A stretch of 64,000 nt of DNA from Halothece sp. PCC 7418 (GCF_000317635.1 NC_019779.1:434001-498000), one strand, 5' to 3'; counted from the stretch's first letter, positions 39,875 through 48,515 are shown. Program-made: numbers and translations. Notes: a model not told the origin generated them from the sequence alone.

Positions 39875-39908
39875 GAGCGAAGTGAAGGGAAACTTTCATG
39901 CTTCGTTC
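39875..39908 (+). ncRNA. group II intron domain V
   Basis: A 34-nt hairpin gagcgaag...cttcgttc with the catalytic AGC triad near its base and a GGGAAA-type apical loop region, followed by the domain VI stem (about 39912-39943). Both are in the expected position just before the 3' splice site. Confidence 0.85.
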
Positions 39909-39949
39909 TGAAGACCAGTAGGGAGGGCGACTTCCCTGCTGAGTTTAAC

Positions 39950-40440
39950 AGAGACTCGCACGTTGCGTAGTAAGGTCTAACGACCTGATTGCCTATGAAA
40001 ACTTAAAAGTGTCTAATCTGGTTAAGAACCACTGTTTAGCTAAGTCAATCTCAGATGTTGGTTGGTATCAGTTTCGAGTCTGGTTAGAGTATTTTGCAAA
40101 TCAGTTCGGGAAGGTAGCTGTTGCTGTTCCTCCTCAATATACAAGTCAAGAATGCTCTAACTGTGGTCGAATTGTGAAGAAGTCTCTATCTACCAGAACC
40201 CATGCTTGTCAGTGTAGGACGATTCTAGATAGAGATGAAAACGCAGCCATTAACATACTGAGAGAAGGACTCCGTACTGTGGGGCGCACAGGAACGGCTG
40301 GCTTCGAGCCAGACTCAACGCTTGGGGAGAGACTCGCCTCTACTTCAGTTGTTTCCGAACAATTGGAGCAAGCGAACTCGTCCTGTGAACCTAGTTTACA
40401 GGTTAGAACCAAGAATCTCCCGTTAAAATCTCCGATTTAA
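39950..40440 (+). pseudogene. tnpB: tnpB, 3' exon
   Basis: Continues the 5' exon in frame after intron removal. RuvC Glu is in DLIAYENLKVSNLVKNH, the zinc ribbon has CSNC and a CQC, and the last catalytic Asp is in LDRDENAAINIL. No frameshift is seen in this half. A C-terminal Thr/Gly/Ser-rich tail runs into the right-end hairpin, as in other TnpB genes whose 3' end doubles as omega-RNA. Confidence 0.85.
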
Positions 40441-40447
40441 CGGGAGA
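40416..40447. repeat. right-end hairpin of the decayed TnpB element
   Basis: tctcccgttaaa (40416-40427) pairs perfectly with tttaacgggaga (40436-40447) across an 8-base loop. It overlaps the tnpB stop codon and ends 3 bases before the stop codon of the convergent Alg8-like gene. Confidence 0.8.
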
Positions 40448-40450
40448 GCG

Positions 40451-42484
40451 TCAATGATTGATATATTCAAGACGAATCTTATGGGTTTCCACGAGAGTCA
40501 GAGCCTTATTTTGTCCCACTTGCAAGGATAAGTTTCTCAGCGCCCCTCCTTGCAACTGCTCAATGTGAATACTGCTTGCTAATTGATTGAGATCAGGGTT
40601 GGCTGCTTCAATGGTGAAATCTCGGAGTTCGATGTCAGCTAAACTGTTTTGAGGAGGCTGGGGCTGGACTTTCAAAACAGCAGAGACTGGCGGTTTCAAA
40701 AAAGACCGTAAAATTGTTCCTTGTCTTCCCTCACCAATGATTAAAGTCTGGCTACGGTGAACTTCTAAAGGCTGAAATAACTCAATTTCACCGAGGGGTA
40801 AACGAACTTCAACAAGCCCAGTTGCAGGGAGATTATTCATTAAAGTTTGTAAAGCTTTGGCATCATCTTTGCCATCATTGGGAATAATGCCATAATCAAT
40901 GGCTTGCACCACTGTTGTCGGTATGGGTTGGGCTGTTAGTTGACGAGTTTTCCACCAACTCGGTAGATCTTGACCAATTTCAATCATGCCCCACTGCCAA
41001 CACAAAAAGATCATAAAACTACACATTTGAGTGTAAAGCAAAAACTGGGATGATTTTTTTTGCACTTGTTGTCCCCAACTCAACTGATTCTTCCCACCTT
41101 TGTTATTCCCATGGCGATTTGTCCATTTTTGTTGGGAAAGATTCATGCGAGTAAAGATTTTAATTAAAGCAGTCCACCATTGAGTAAACAACATAATTGG
41201 TAAGTGGACTAACTTGAGAAGAGAAGGTCGTCCCCAAAACACCATCAAGAGATATAAGCAACGGGTTAACACTAACCAACAGGCGATTATGCTAGCAATG
41301 ATCCAGTTCCCTAAGAGCAAAGAAATCACCAGCAGACCTGGACTGATCAGGGTTGTCCACATATTGATCCCTTGATCGAGAACACACAGCCAAGTCAAGA
41401 AACCAGTGCGATGGGGACCCAAGGCTAAAGCCCGAGTGCCATTGCGAAGTGTATTTCCAGACCAGCGCCTGATATTTTGATACGCTCGACTCATTAGAGA
41501 CCCGGAAATGGTTTCAATGGTATAAACCATGACATCAGGCAGATAAATCATGTCATAGCCTTCTCGCAGCAACCAATACCAAGTGGTTTTATCATCTCCC
41601 GATAAGAAGCGAAACTGTCCCCACAGCCAATCATTGAGAAAGTCTCTGGCAAGTAAGCCTCGAAATGTCGGATCGAGAGCAGCTTCGGCTCGAAAGAAGG
41701 AGCAACGTCCAGTTAGACACAGCACCTTATTCGATAAGGCATGAGAACACATATAATGGTGGCGTTGAGAAAAGCGCAGGTGTAACCATTCGGAAAAGAG
41801 ATAAGAGCCATGGACTTCGGGCATCTCATTCGTGGTTAATCCCCCCAGTTTTGGAAAAAGTCGGAAAAAGGGTAAAGAGTTACGGATACTGCCAGGCATT
41901 AACTCGGAGTCTCCATCCATTAAGGCAACAATACCGTCAGCAGGAAAACCGGATTCATGTAAGGCTTCTAAACCAGCAACTAATGCACCACGTTTGCCTT
42001 GAGCCGGATCAGAAACATTCAGTAGTTTCACGGTGTTTCGGCTCGGATCTTCTTCTGTTAAGATTTGCGCGATCGCGCGGTTTTCTTCTGCTGTTGTGAC
42101 AGGAACCAGTGTCAGAGGAGAATTCAAGGTTTGGGCTTCTCTGGCAATCGCTCGGAAAACGCGGTCTGTAATCCAAGGTTTTTCCTTATAGGTGGGAATC
42201 ACAATGGCAAACCGAGGTAAAGTGGCTATTGGAATGTGACGGGCTTTCCGACGCCAACGGGGAAAAACCCAGATGCGATAGGCGACAGAGCGTAAGGCAT
42301 GAAAGATCAGCCATGACCATCGCCACAACCCAATTGCCCCCAAGACCACGAAATCGTTCAACGTGATTGTGTTTAAATCGTGAACCTCATGGCGCAGCCC
42401 ATAGAGCGTCAATAAGAATAGTAGGGCAAGGGAGAAAACAATCAATTTCCCCCAGAAAACCTGCATTGGAGATGGTTTTAGCAT
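40451..42484 (-). CDS. alg8: Alg8-like processive glycosyltransferase with C-terminal beta-helix-like domain
   Basis: A 677-residue membrane GT2 synthase. Two N-terminal helices precede the GT-A domain (about 95-350): AIVIPTYKEKPW, the UDP/GDP-binding Asp in ALMDGDSELMPGS near residue 188, FLSGDDKTTWYW, and the NIRRWSGNTLRN acceptor motif (QxxRW-like) near 340. Further helices span about 370-515. This is the layout of Alg8, which polymerises GDP-mannuronate. Uniquely, residues about 521-677 resemble a pectate-lyase-3/right-handed beta-helix start (DYGIIPNDGKDDAKALQTLM). I use the ATG at 42484, preceded by GAAAGAG, because the longer frame would overlap algD by 53 bases. The C-terminus lies next to the TnpB element. 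Confidence 0.8.
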   Translation of the reverse strand: MLKPSPMQVFWGKLIVFSLALLFLLTLYGLRHEVHDLNTITLNDFVVLGAIGLWRWSWLIFHALRSVAYRIWVFPRWRRKARHIPIATLPRFAIVIPTYKEKPWITDRVFRAIAREAQTLNSPLTLVPVTTAEENRAIAQILTEEDPSRNTVKLLNVSDPAQGKRGALVAGLEALHESGFPADGIVALMDGDSELMPGSIRNSLPFFRLFPKLGGLTTNEMPEVHGSYLFSEWLHLRFSQRHHYMCSHALSNKVLCLTGRCSFFRAEAALDPTFRGLLARDFLNDWLWGQFRFLSGDDKTTWYWLLREGYDMIYLPDVMVYTIETISGSLMSRAYQNIRRWSGNTLRNGTRALALGPHRTGFLTWLCVLDQGINMWTTLISPGLLVISLLLGNWIIASIIACWLVLTRCLYLLMVFWGRPSLLKLVHLPIMLFTQWWTALIKIFTRMNLSQQKWTNRHGNNKGGKNQLSWGQQVQKKSSQFLLYTQMCSFMIFLCWQWGMIEIGQDLPSWWKTRQLTAQPIPTTVVQAIDYGIIPNDGKDDAKALQTLMNNLPATGLVEVRLPLGEIELFQPLEVHRSQTLIIGEGRQGTILRSFLKPPVSAVLKVQPQPPQNSLADIELRDFTIEAANPDLNQLASSIHIEQLQGGALRNLSLQVGQNKALTLVETHKIRLEYINH

Positions 42485-42518
42485 ATCTCTTTCAGCACCA
42501 ATCTTCCCAAACCTCAAT

Positions 42519-43862
42519 CTAAGTTTTTTGTAGCTGTTTAACGTTTTGATCGGTTTCACAAGAAACGACACTGCCCATGGGATAGTAAGACTCTTGTGGA
42601 GAGGCTAAATTAATGATCGCAATCTGCTTCGGAAGGGCTTGCATCGCTGCTTTAAACTCAGGGCGATTATGGGAGACGATCACCGCTTCTACCCCCGCTA
42701 ATGCTGCCTCCAGACTGGGACGATTAATTTTCTCAATTTGGGGAAGTTGACGCTCTAAATATTCTCGATTCGCCCCAACCAGTTTTTCGGGTTGTACATC
42801 GGGATCAAAAACTTGGATATCCCTATGATCGCGCCAGAGATCGTCAATCAGTTTGAGGACAGGACTTTCCCGTAAATCATCGGTATTGGGTTTAAAACTT
42901 AATCCGAGAACAGCAATTTTCCTGACATTTAAATCATAGACTTTGAGAGCAGCAGCGCGAACTTGACGTTCATTACTGGGTAAAATCGACTGTAAAATCG
43001 GTAAATTTTCCCCTAACTGCTGACCATGAAACGTAATTGAGCGCAGATCTTTCGGTAAGCAAGACCCACCAAACGCAAAGCCTGGACGCAAATAAGCAGA
43101 AGAAATATTGAGTTTCGTATCGGCGCAAACCATTTGCATCAGTTGATCGCCATTAATGCCCAAGCGGTCACTTAAACGACTAATCTCGTTGGCAAAACCA
43201 ACTTTCAAGGCATGGAAGGCATTATTCGTTTGCTTGAGCAGTTCCGCAGTTTCAATTGCTGTCCGATACACTTCACCAGGAATTCCCGCATAAAGTTGAG
43301 TGGCAATGTCTCCTGATTTAGGATCAAACTCTCCCACAACAGTATAAGGGGGATCAAAGAAATCATTGATTGCAGTGGATTCCCGTAAAAATTCAGGATT
43401 CATCACTAAACCAAAGTCTTCACCGCAAGTTTTTTGGGAGTGGCGTTCTAATATCGGCAAGACCACCTTGCGGGTTGTCCCTGGGAAAATGGTACTCCGC
43501 ATCATGACAACGTGATACCGAGAGGTTTCGCGCAGTCCATCACCGATTTCTGCAGCAACACCGCGCACATATTGGAGTCCTGTACTACCATCTGGTGCGC
43601 TAGGAGTCCCAACACAAATTAAGGAAATATCAGCACTAGCGACTTCAGGAATACCGTTACTTACCCCCCGAATTTTACCCTGACGCACGCCAGCTTGGAT
43701 CAGTTCATCTAAACCCGGTTCTTTAATAGGGCTTTTACCTTCATTCAGGGCTGTGAGTTTTGCCTCTAGCTTATCAACGCCAACAACCTCATGACCCATT
43801 TGGGCAAAACAACCGGCTATGACTGTGCCCACATAACCTAGACCCCAGACAATAATTTTCAT
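42519..43862 (-). CDS. algD: GDP-mannose 6-dehydrogenase (AlgD-like)
   Basis: A 447-residue nucleotide-sugar dehydrogenase that oxidises GDP-mannose to GDP-mannuronate using two NAD. The Rossmann motif is GLGYVGTVIAGC (residues 7-18). GKSPIKEPGLDELIQ, NPEFLRESTAI and the catalytic Cys in FAFGGSCLPKDLRS (near residue 267) are AlgD-like. Sequence style is closer to AlgD than to UDP-glucose dehydrogenase (for example the NEGKSPIxEPGL and NLS-YLRPGFAFGGSCLPKD stretches), but UDP-sugar specificity cannot be excluded. It is 34 bases upstream of the Alg8-like start on the same strand, an operon. Confidence 0.86.
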   Translation of the reverse strand: MKIIVWGLGYVGTVIAGCFAQMGHEVVGVDKLEAKLTALNEGKSPIKEPGLDELIQAGVRQGKIRGVSNGIPEVASADISLICVGTPSAPDGSTGLQYVRGVAAEIGDGLRETSRYHVVMMRSTIFPGTTRKVVLPILERHSQKTCGEDFGLVMNPEFLRESTAINDFFDPPYTVVGEFDPKSGDIATQLYAGIPGEVYRTAIETAELLKQTNNAFHALKVGFANEISRLSDRLGINGDQLMQMVCADTKLNISSAYLRPGFAFGGSCLPKDLRSITFHGQQLGENLPILQSILPSNERQVRAAALKVYDLNVRKIAVLGLSFKPNTDDLRESPVLKLIDDLWRDHRDIQVFDPDVQPEKLVGANREYLERQLPQIEKINRPSLEAALAGVEAVIVSHNRPEFKAAMQALPKQIAIINLASPQESYYPMGSVVSCETDQNVKQLQKT

Positions 43863-44065
43863 TGACTATCAACCTCACTCATTATCTTAGATAGATTCTT
43901 CATCCGATTCAGCTAGAAACTCTGGCTGTATCATGAGTTTCTAGTAATTTAAGAGAATATACTGGATTAACTTGTCTTAAGTTAGCATAATCTCAGTTAA
44001 TTTGTCTAGAATATTTTGATCGCTTCTCCGTGTAATTCAAGATTTTCTTTTAAGTATGACAGCCA

Positions 44066-46255
44066 TTAAGAAAGCAGATTCTTGACCCAGCGTGGCACAA
44101 ACCGCGTTACCTGTTGTTGCCAAGATTTGTTTTCTGTACTGAAGGTTAAGCGAGTGGGTTTTCCTAAGCCACAAAATTGGTCAGTGTTTTTATGGGCTGG
44201 CGGTGGAGGGATCATCACCTTGACCCGAGAAAGTGATTTGCCCACTAATTCGGGTGCAATGGAAGGAACAAGAGCCTGTACCTGTAACCGTTTTGATCGC
44301 TCGACATCTCCTAAAGGACTCACGCCTTGAATCAACTCCAATTCACCTGTAATAGCTTGCTCAGAGTTCCCCAATTCCACTAAAACGGGTTTTTGGGGAT
44401 TAATCCGAGCAGCTGCTTCTGCAGAGATGACTGCTTCGGCCCAAAGTTCATTACAATCGAGAAGTGTCAAGACTTGTTCTGATTGATTGACCGTTTCTCC
44501 TTGCTCAGACTCCGTACTATAAACCACAGCATCAAGGGGGGAAGTGACTGCTAGAGCTTGGCGGTCACTGTATTGAGATTGGGCTTGGCGCAGTCTCTCT
44601 TCGGCGATACGCACATCGGCACGGAGGGTATTGATGAGAATGGTTTGGTCTTGAATTTGTTGACGGAGTTGGGTGGTTTCTTCCACAAAACTATCCCCCC
44701 AGTTGGGATAGCGGTTCATAGCAATTCGTTCTTGGGAAGCACGAAATGCAGTTTCTGTGGAACTGAGGTCTTCTTGTGCTCGCTGCACTTCTGCTTGAGC
44801 CACGCGCCAAGTGGATTCGGCTTGATCAACCACTTGTTGCGCGATCGCGCCTTCTGCTCTTAAATTACGAAATCGTTCGTAATCCAAACGGGCTGATTTT
44901 TCTTGGGCTTGAGCTTTTTCTAACCCTGCTTCTTTCTGGCGGACATCCCGACGATTAATTTCATTTTCCACAGTCCATAGCCGTTCATATTCCGATTCTT
45001 GTTGAGTCAGACGGGATTGTAAGAAAGCAAGAGATTGTTGGGCTGCAAGAAGTTGATTTTTCTTAGTTTCCACTTCTCCCTGTAGTTGCAATAAAGCCTG
45101 TTCAGTATCTTGAGAACGACCAATTTGCATCAACACTTGACCAGAGCGGACAGAAGTTCCTGGGCGAGGGTAAAAGGCTTCAAGCGTACCGTCAATGGGA
45201 GAACGCAGCCGTAACACACGACCATTAACCACCCCATTGTCAACAATAATTCGTGAAGCACGATGAGTAAACGCGATCGCGCCAATACCGATGAGTGCGC
45301 TTCCCATACTGATTAATAAGGTTCCCGTTAGGATGCGTCGCCATAGTTGCGGTTTTTCTGGTAGTTCTACTGCTGGAGAAGGAGTTAATTCCCCTTTACT
45401 GGCGGGACTGCTTAAAGGTGTAATGGTTTCGCTGGGTCGAGTCGCCAGTGCTTTACTATTGTCAGAACTTTTGAGTAAAGGAGCTTGCTCTGGGATGGCA
45501 GTTGCTTGATGCAAATGATTCCCTTGAATCGCGTGGAATCCTGCTGCTTGAACCAGTTTGAGGGTACTTTCATCGGTAATAAATTTAGCGGTGACTTGAC
45601 CGAGGGATTGGCAAAAACTTAAAGTTGCTTTGGCAAAGGCTTCACTTTTGGGATCATCTTGTAGCCGTTTTAGAAACTGTTGATTCAGTTTAATGGTGTC
45701 GATCGGTAATGCTTCACATTTGGCTAAAGATAAATCATGACTGGCAAAGTCATCGAGAACAATGAGACAGCCAAGATTTTTCAGTTCTGTGAGAAAGGTT
45801 AGGGCTTGAGAAAAATCTTGCGCGATCGCGCTTTCGGTAATTTCAAAACGCAAACGTTTCGGATCAATGTTTTTCTCTTGCAGTGACAATTCCAGTTCTT
45901 CTAAGAATTCCCTATTCCCGAGCGTTTCTTGTGAGAGGTTAACTGATAACTGCAATGATGAATTGTGGCTTAAAGCAAGCAACGCCTTCTGCATAACGAG
46001 CGCATCCACCCGAGCAAGTAATCCAGCCTTTCCCAAAATGGGCAGAAACTCAGGGGGTAAATGGAGTTGTTCTTGTTCATCTCGCCAACGCAATAAGACT
46101 TCATTGTATAAAACCGCTCCCGTTTCGATGTCGTAAACCGGTTGATACCACAGTTCAAAAGTCCCTCGTTCAAATATCGCTTCTGGGTTACTTGTCCATG
46201 ATGTTTTTTTGTAATTGGAATTGATAGACAATTGCTGTTCTGCCATTGGACTCAA
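44066..46255 (-). CDS. EAL-domain / HlyD-type membrane fusion protein (Alg44-like architecture)
   Basis: A 729-residue hybrid. Residues about 25-260 are an EAL domain: the signature position reads NEVLLRW with Glu52, and VNLS, EITES, DDF and IKLNQ are present. The catalytic loops differ: DDFGTG is DDFASH and the AEGVE motif is AKFIT. It is therefore probably a c-di-GMP sensor, not a phosphodiesterase. One helix lies at about 305-325. The periplasmic part has a barrel half (SPIDGTLEAFYPRPGTSVRSGQVL), a long coiled coil (about 380-560) and the return barrel (VTSPLDAVVYS). This mirrors Alg44 (cytoplasmic PilZ, helix, HlyD arm) with EAL in place of PilZ. Upstream of algD by 203 bases, same strand. 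Confidence 0.85.
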   Translation of the reverse strand: MSPMAEQQLSINSNYKKTSWTSNPEAIFERGTFELWYQPVYDIETGAVLYNEVLLRWRDEQEQLHLPPEFLPILGKAGLLARVDALVMQKALLALSHNSSLQLSVNLSQETLGNREFLEELELSLQEKNIDPKRLRFEITESAIAQDFSQALTFLTELKNLGCLIVLDDFASHDLSLAKCEALPIDTIKLNQQFLKRLQDDPKSEAFAKATLSFCQSLGQVTAKFITDESTLKLVQAAGFHAIQGNHLHQATAIPEQAPLLKSSDNSKALATRPSETITPLSSPASKGELTPSPAVELPEKPQLWRRILTGTLLISMGSALIGIGAIAFTHRASRIIVDNGVVNGRVLRLRSPIDGTLEAFYPRPGTSVRSGQVLMQIGRSQDTEQALLQLQGEVETKKNQLLAAQQSLAFLQSRLTQQESEYERLWTVENEINRRDVRQKEAGLEKAQAQEKSARLDYERFRNLRAEGAIAQQVVDQAESTWRVAQAEVQRAQEDLSSTETAFRASQERIAMNRYPNWGDSFVEETTQLRQQIQDQTILINTLRADVRIAEERLRQAQSQYSDRQALAVTSPLDAVVYSTESEQGETVNQSEQVLTLLDCNELWAEAVISAEAAARINPQKPVLVELGNSEQAITGELELIQGVSPLGDVERSKRLQVQALVPSIAPELVGKSLSRVKVMIPPPPAHKNTDQFCGLGKPTRLTFSTENKSWQQQVTRFVPRWVKNLLS

Positions 46256-46484
46256 AAAAATTCAGTGTAATAATGGTGTTGTTAATACTTAAGTGTTGCA
46301 CATCCTCGCGTTTTTGAGACTTAACTACTTAACAATAAAAAAGTGTTTTAATCACTATTTTGAGTAGGACTATAACAAAATGGGCATTGCCAGTGCAATT
46401 GGGGTGTATCTTTTTGATCACGGCTTGATCGGAAATCATGGAACTCAAACATTTAGGTATCTCAGATAAAAGTCGATCAGAGAC

Positions 46485-47366
46485 ATGAATAAAATTACTG
46501 AAATTTTCAACCACTGCCAAAGAAAATTAAACGTCTTGCGATGGCATCAAGTGATCCTCTTATTTGTTTTCAGTAGTCTCTTGTTTCTCCTCTTGGGTCA
46601 TTGCGAGCAGTTGGGCTTTTCCCAGACCAAACAAGAGCTTTGGTCAAGTCAGTTTAAAAGTTCTGACTGGCTTGATGCTTGGGGAAAATTGGAAAGAGGA
46701 GAATGGGGATTAGACAATTTGGAAATTACAGTTGAGCCGACTCAGGAATTTGAAAAGATTCTCCGTGTTTATTATCCGGCTCATTCCGCTAGCCCAACCG
46801 TGGCGAGAAAGGGATTTCCTTTAGGAGGCGCACAGTTTTACGGAACTTTAAATCTACCGCCTCAAGACGCACTTCTCTTGAGTTATTACGTTCGTTTCCC
46901 GAACCATTTTCAGTTTGTTAAAGGCGGAAAGTTACCAGGATTATTTGGGGGTCAAGGAAATAGTGGCGGTGAGATTCCAGATGGAAGCGATGGTTTTTCA
47001 ACTCGTTATATGTGGCGTGAACAAGGGAAGGGAGAAATTTATGCCTATCTACCAACCAGTCAAAACTATGGGACTTCAATTGGTCGCGGTCGTTGGCGGT
47101 TTCAGCGCAATCAATGGTATCACTTACAGCAAAAAATTATCTTAAACCAACCGCATCAAGCTAATGGGGTTATACAAGTTTGGGTGAATGGAAAAGAAGT
47201 AATTCATCAGAAAGATGTTATTTTTCGCACCACTGATGAGTTAAAAATTGATGGTATTTTATTCTCGACTTTTTTCGGAGGGGGTGATTCTTCTTGGGCG
47301 ACACCAGAAGATACCTATGCTGATTTTGCTGATTTTTCCGTTGCTGTGGTGGAATCGGATGATTGA
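46485..47366 (+). CDS. PL14-like polysaccharide (alginate) lyase
   Basis: A 293-residue exported protein. A hydrophobic signal or anchor is at about 22-40. The rest resembles polysaccharide lyase family 14, which includes alginate lyases: the motif VKGGKLPGLFGGQG near residues 145-158 is characteristic, followed by GFSTRYMWREQGKGEIYAYL, an RGRWRFQRNQWYHLQQ segment and a FSTFFGG strand. The family cleaves alginate-type polymers by beta-elimination. It is divergent from the EAL-HlyD gene (229-bp shared upstream region), which fits a role in trimming or releasing the polymer made by the adjacent genes. Confidence 0.75.
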   Translation: MNKITEIFNHCQRKLNVLRWHQVILLFVFSSLLFLLLGHCEQLGFSQTKQELWSSQFKSSDWLDAWGKLERGEWGLDNLEITVEPTQEFEKILRVYYPAHSASPTVARKGFPLGGAQFYGTLNLPPQDALLLSYYVRFPNHFQFVKGGKLPGLFGGQGNSGGEIPDGSDGFSTRYMWREQGKGEIYAYLPTSQNYGTSIGRGRWRFQRNQWYHLQQKIILNQPHQANGVIQVWVNGKEVIHQKDVIFRTTDELKIDGILFSTFFGGGDSSWATPEDTYADFADFSVAVVESDD

Positions 47367-47372
47367 GAGCTT

Positions 47373-47404
47373 GCGCGATCGCGCTTGTTGTTGCGCGATC
47401 GCGC
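47373..47404. repeat. paired extended HIP1 palindromes
   Basis: Two copies of gcgcgatcgcgc (47373-47384 and 47393-47404) separated by 8 bases in the gap between convergent genes. Together they can form a 12-bp stem and may serve as a terminator. Confidence 0.75.
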
Positions 47405-47411
47405 AGGCGAC

Positions 47412-48515
47412 TTACTCTTCTTCCATCTCAGAAGACTCACTCTCACTCACGTCACTATTTTTCTTCGACTTTTTACTGGTGGCTGAGTTAGCCTGAACCA
47501 GTGCACCCATTTCGATTTTTTCGTGAACCGCTGCTTCAATTTCAGCAACCTTTTCTGGATTTTCCTCTAAATATTTAATGGTGTTATCCCGTCCTTGAGC
47601 AATATTATCTCCCTGATAGCTGTACCACGCGCCTTTGCGATTAATGACATCTGTTTGTTCTGCAATATCCACCAAACAGCCTAACTGAGAAATCCCCTGT
47701 CCAAAGATAATATCAAACTCAGCAATACGGAACGGTGGCGCAACTTTATTCTTCGCCACTTTCACTTTCGCTCGAATTCCATATTCCCCTTCACTTCCTT
47801 TTTTCAGGGTTTGGATGCGTCGAATATCCAAGCGTACCGAACAATAAAACTTGAGCGCGTTACCCCCTGTGGTCACTTCTGGGCTACCGTAAGTCACCCC
47901 AATTTTTTGTCGCAGTTGGTTGAGGAAAATTACCGTACAGCCTGATCGACCAATATTCCCAGCAATTTTTCGCAGAGCTTTACTCATCAAACGAGCTTGT
48001 AACCCCACTTGCGTATCTCCCATTTCCCCTTCAATTTCAGCGCGGGGGGTAAGGGCTGCTACAGAATCCACCACAACAATATCAACCGCAGCAGACCGCA
48101 CCAGTTGATCCACAATCTCCAACGCCGATTCTCCTGTGTCTGGCTGAGAGACTAAAAGGTTCTCAATGTCAACCCCTAGAACATCGGAATACGTGGGGTC
48201 GAGGGCGTGTTCGGCATCCACAAAAGCAGCCACTCCTCCTGCTTTCTGGGCTTCCGCGATCGCGTGGAGAGCTAAGGTTGTCTTCCCTGAACTTTCTGGA
48301 CCATAGATTTCAATAATTCTCCCTTTGGGTAACCCCCCACCCAAGGCAATATCAAGGGTATGTGCACCAGTGGGAATGGTTTCCACCTTCATCTGCGCTG
48401 CATCCCCAAGGCGCATAATTGAGCCTTTGCCAAAATTGCGCTCAATCTGATTTAGCACCAAGTTCAGGGCTTTCTCTTTATCGGGATTATTAGTCATTGT
48501 ACTAGTTGATGCCAT
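47412..48515 (-). CDS. recA: recombinase RecA
   Basis: The 367-residue strand-exchange protein. Walker [10 protein letters not shown], the L1/L2 DNA-binding region with [26 protein letters not shown] (key residues R-G-C-F-N-Q-R-K-G) and an acidic C-terminus ([14 protein letters not shown]) are evident. It supports homologous recombination and repair. I start at the ATG at 48515 ([11 protein letters not shown]); the frame stays open 12 codons upstream without family support, and a start at MTNNP is also possible. No lexA or recX adjacent. Confidence 0.97.
   Translation of the reverse strand: MASTSTMTNNPDKEKALNLVLNQIERNFGKGSIMRLGDAAQMKVETIPTGAHTLDIALGGGLPKGRIIEIYGPESSGKTTLALHAIAEAQKAGGVAAFVDAEHALDPTYSDVLGVDIENLLVSQPDTGESALEIVDQLVRSAAVDIVVVDSVAALTPRAEIEGEMGDTQVGLQARLMSKALRKIAGNIGRSGCTVIFLNQLRQKIGVTYGSPEVTTGGNALKFYCSVRLDIRRIQTLKKGSEGEYGIRAKVKVAKNKVAPPFRIAEFDIIFGQGISQLGCLVDIAEQTDVINRKGAWYSYQGDNIAQGRDNTIKYLEENPEKVAEIEAAVHEKIEMGALVQANSATSKKSKKNSDVSESESSEMEEE

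Larger units (their letters stand above)
37441..39949 (+). mobile_element. group II intron inserted in tnpB
   Basis: The 5' end is GTGCGACTCG (GUGYG consensus) and the 3' end is ...GAGTTTAAC (AY end) after domain VI. Splicing 37440 to 39950 joins codons as ...KEHT-KRLARCVVRSNDLIAYE, an uninterrupted TnpB sequence, which fixes both boundaries. IBS1 atacga (37435-37440) is complementary to tcgtat at 37797-37802, a candidate EBS1. Domain V is canonical. The encoded RT and a detached HNH domain lie inside. It is of the cyanobacterial bacterial-class-B/ML type by appearance; the class is not determined. Confidence 0.9.
36549..40447 (+). mobile_element. decayed TnpB element carrying a group II intron
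   Basis: A second IS200/IS605-type TnpB element, unrelated in protein sequence to the first. The left end is a perfect 21-bp inverted repeat (36549-36602). The right end is a 12-bp hairpin (40416-40447). In between lie tnpB exon 1 with frameshifts, a 2509-bp group II intron, and tnpB exon 2. The exact outer boundaries are uncertain by a few bases. It sits between the atp terminator and the 3' end of the Alg8-like gene. Confidence 0.8.

Noticed and set aside
40440-40460. Truncation of the Alg8-like gene by the TnpB element
   Set aside because: Reading across to the sequence on the far side of the element meets a stop within a few codons, and only 58 bp separate that side from the atp gene, so little can have been lost. 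Not fully excluded.
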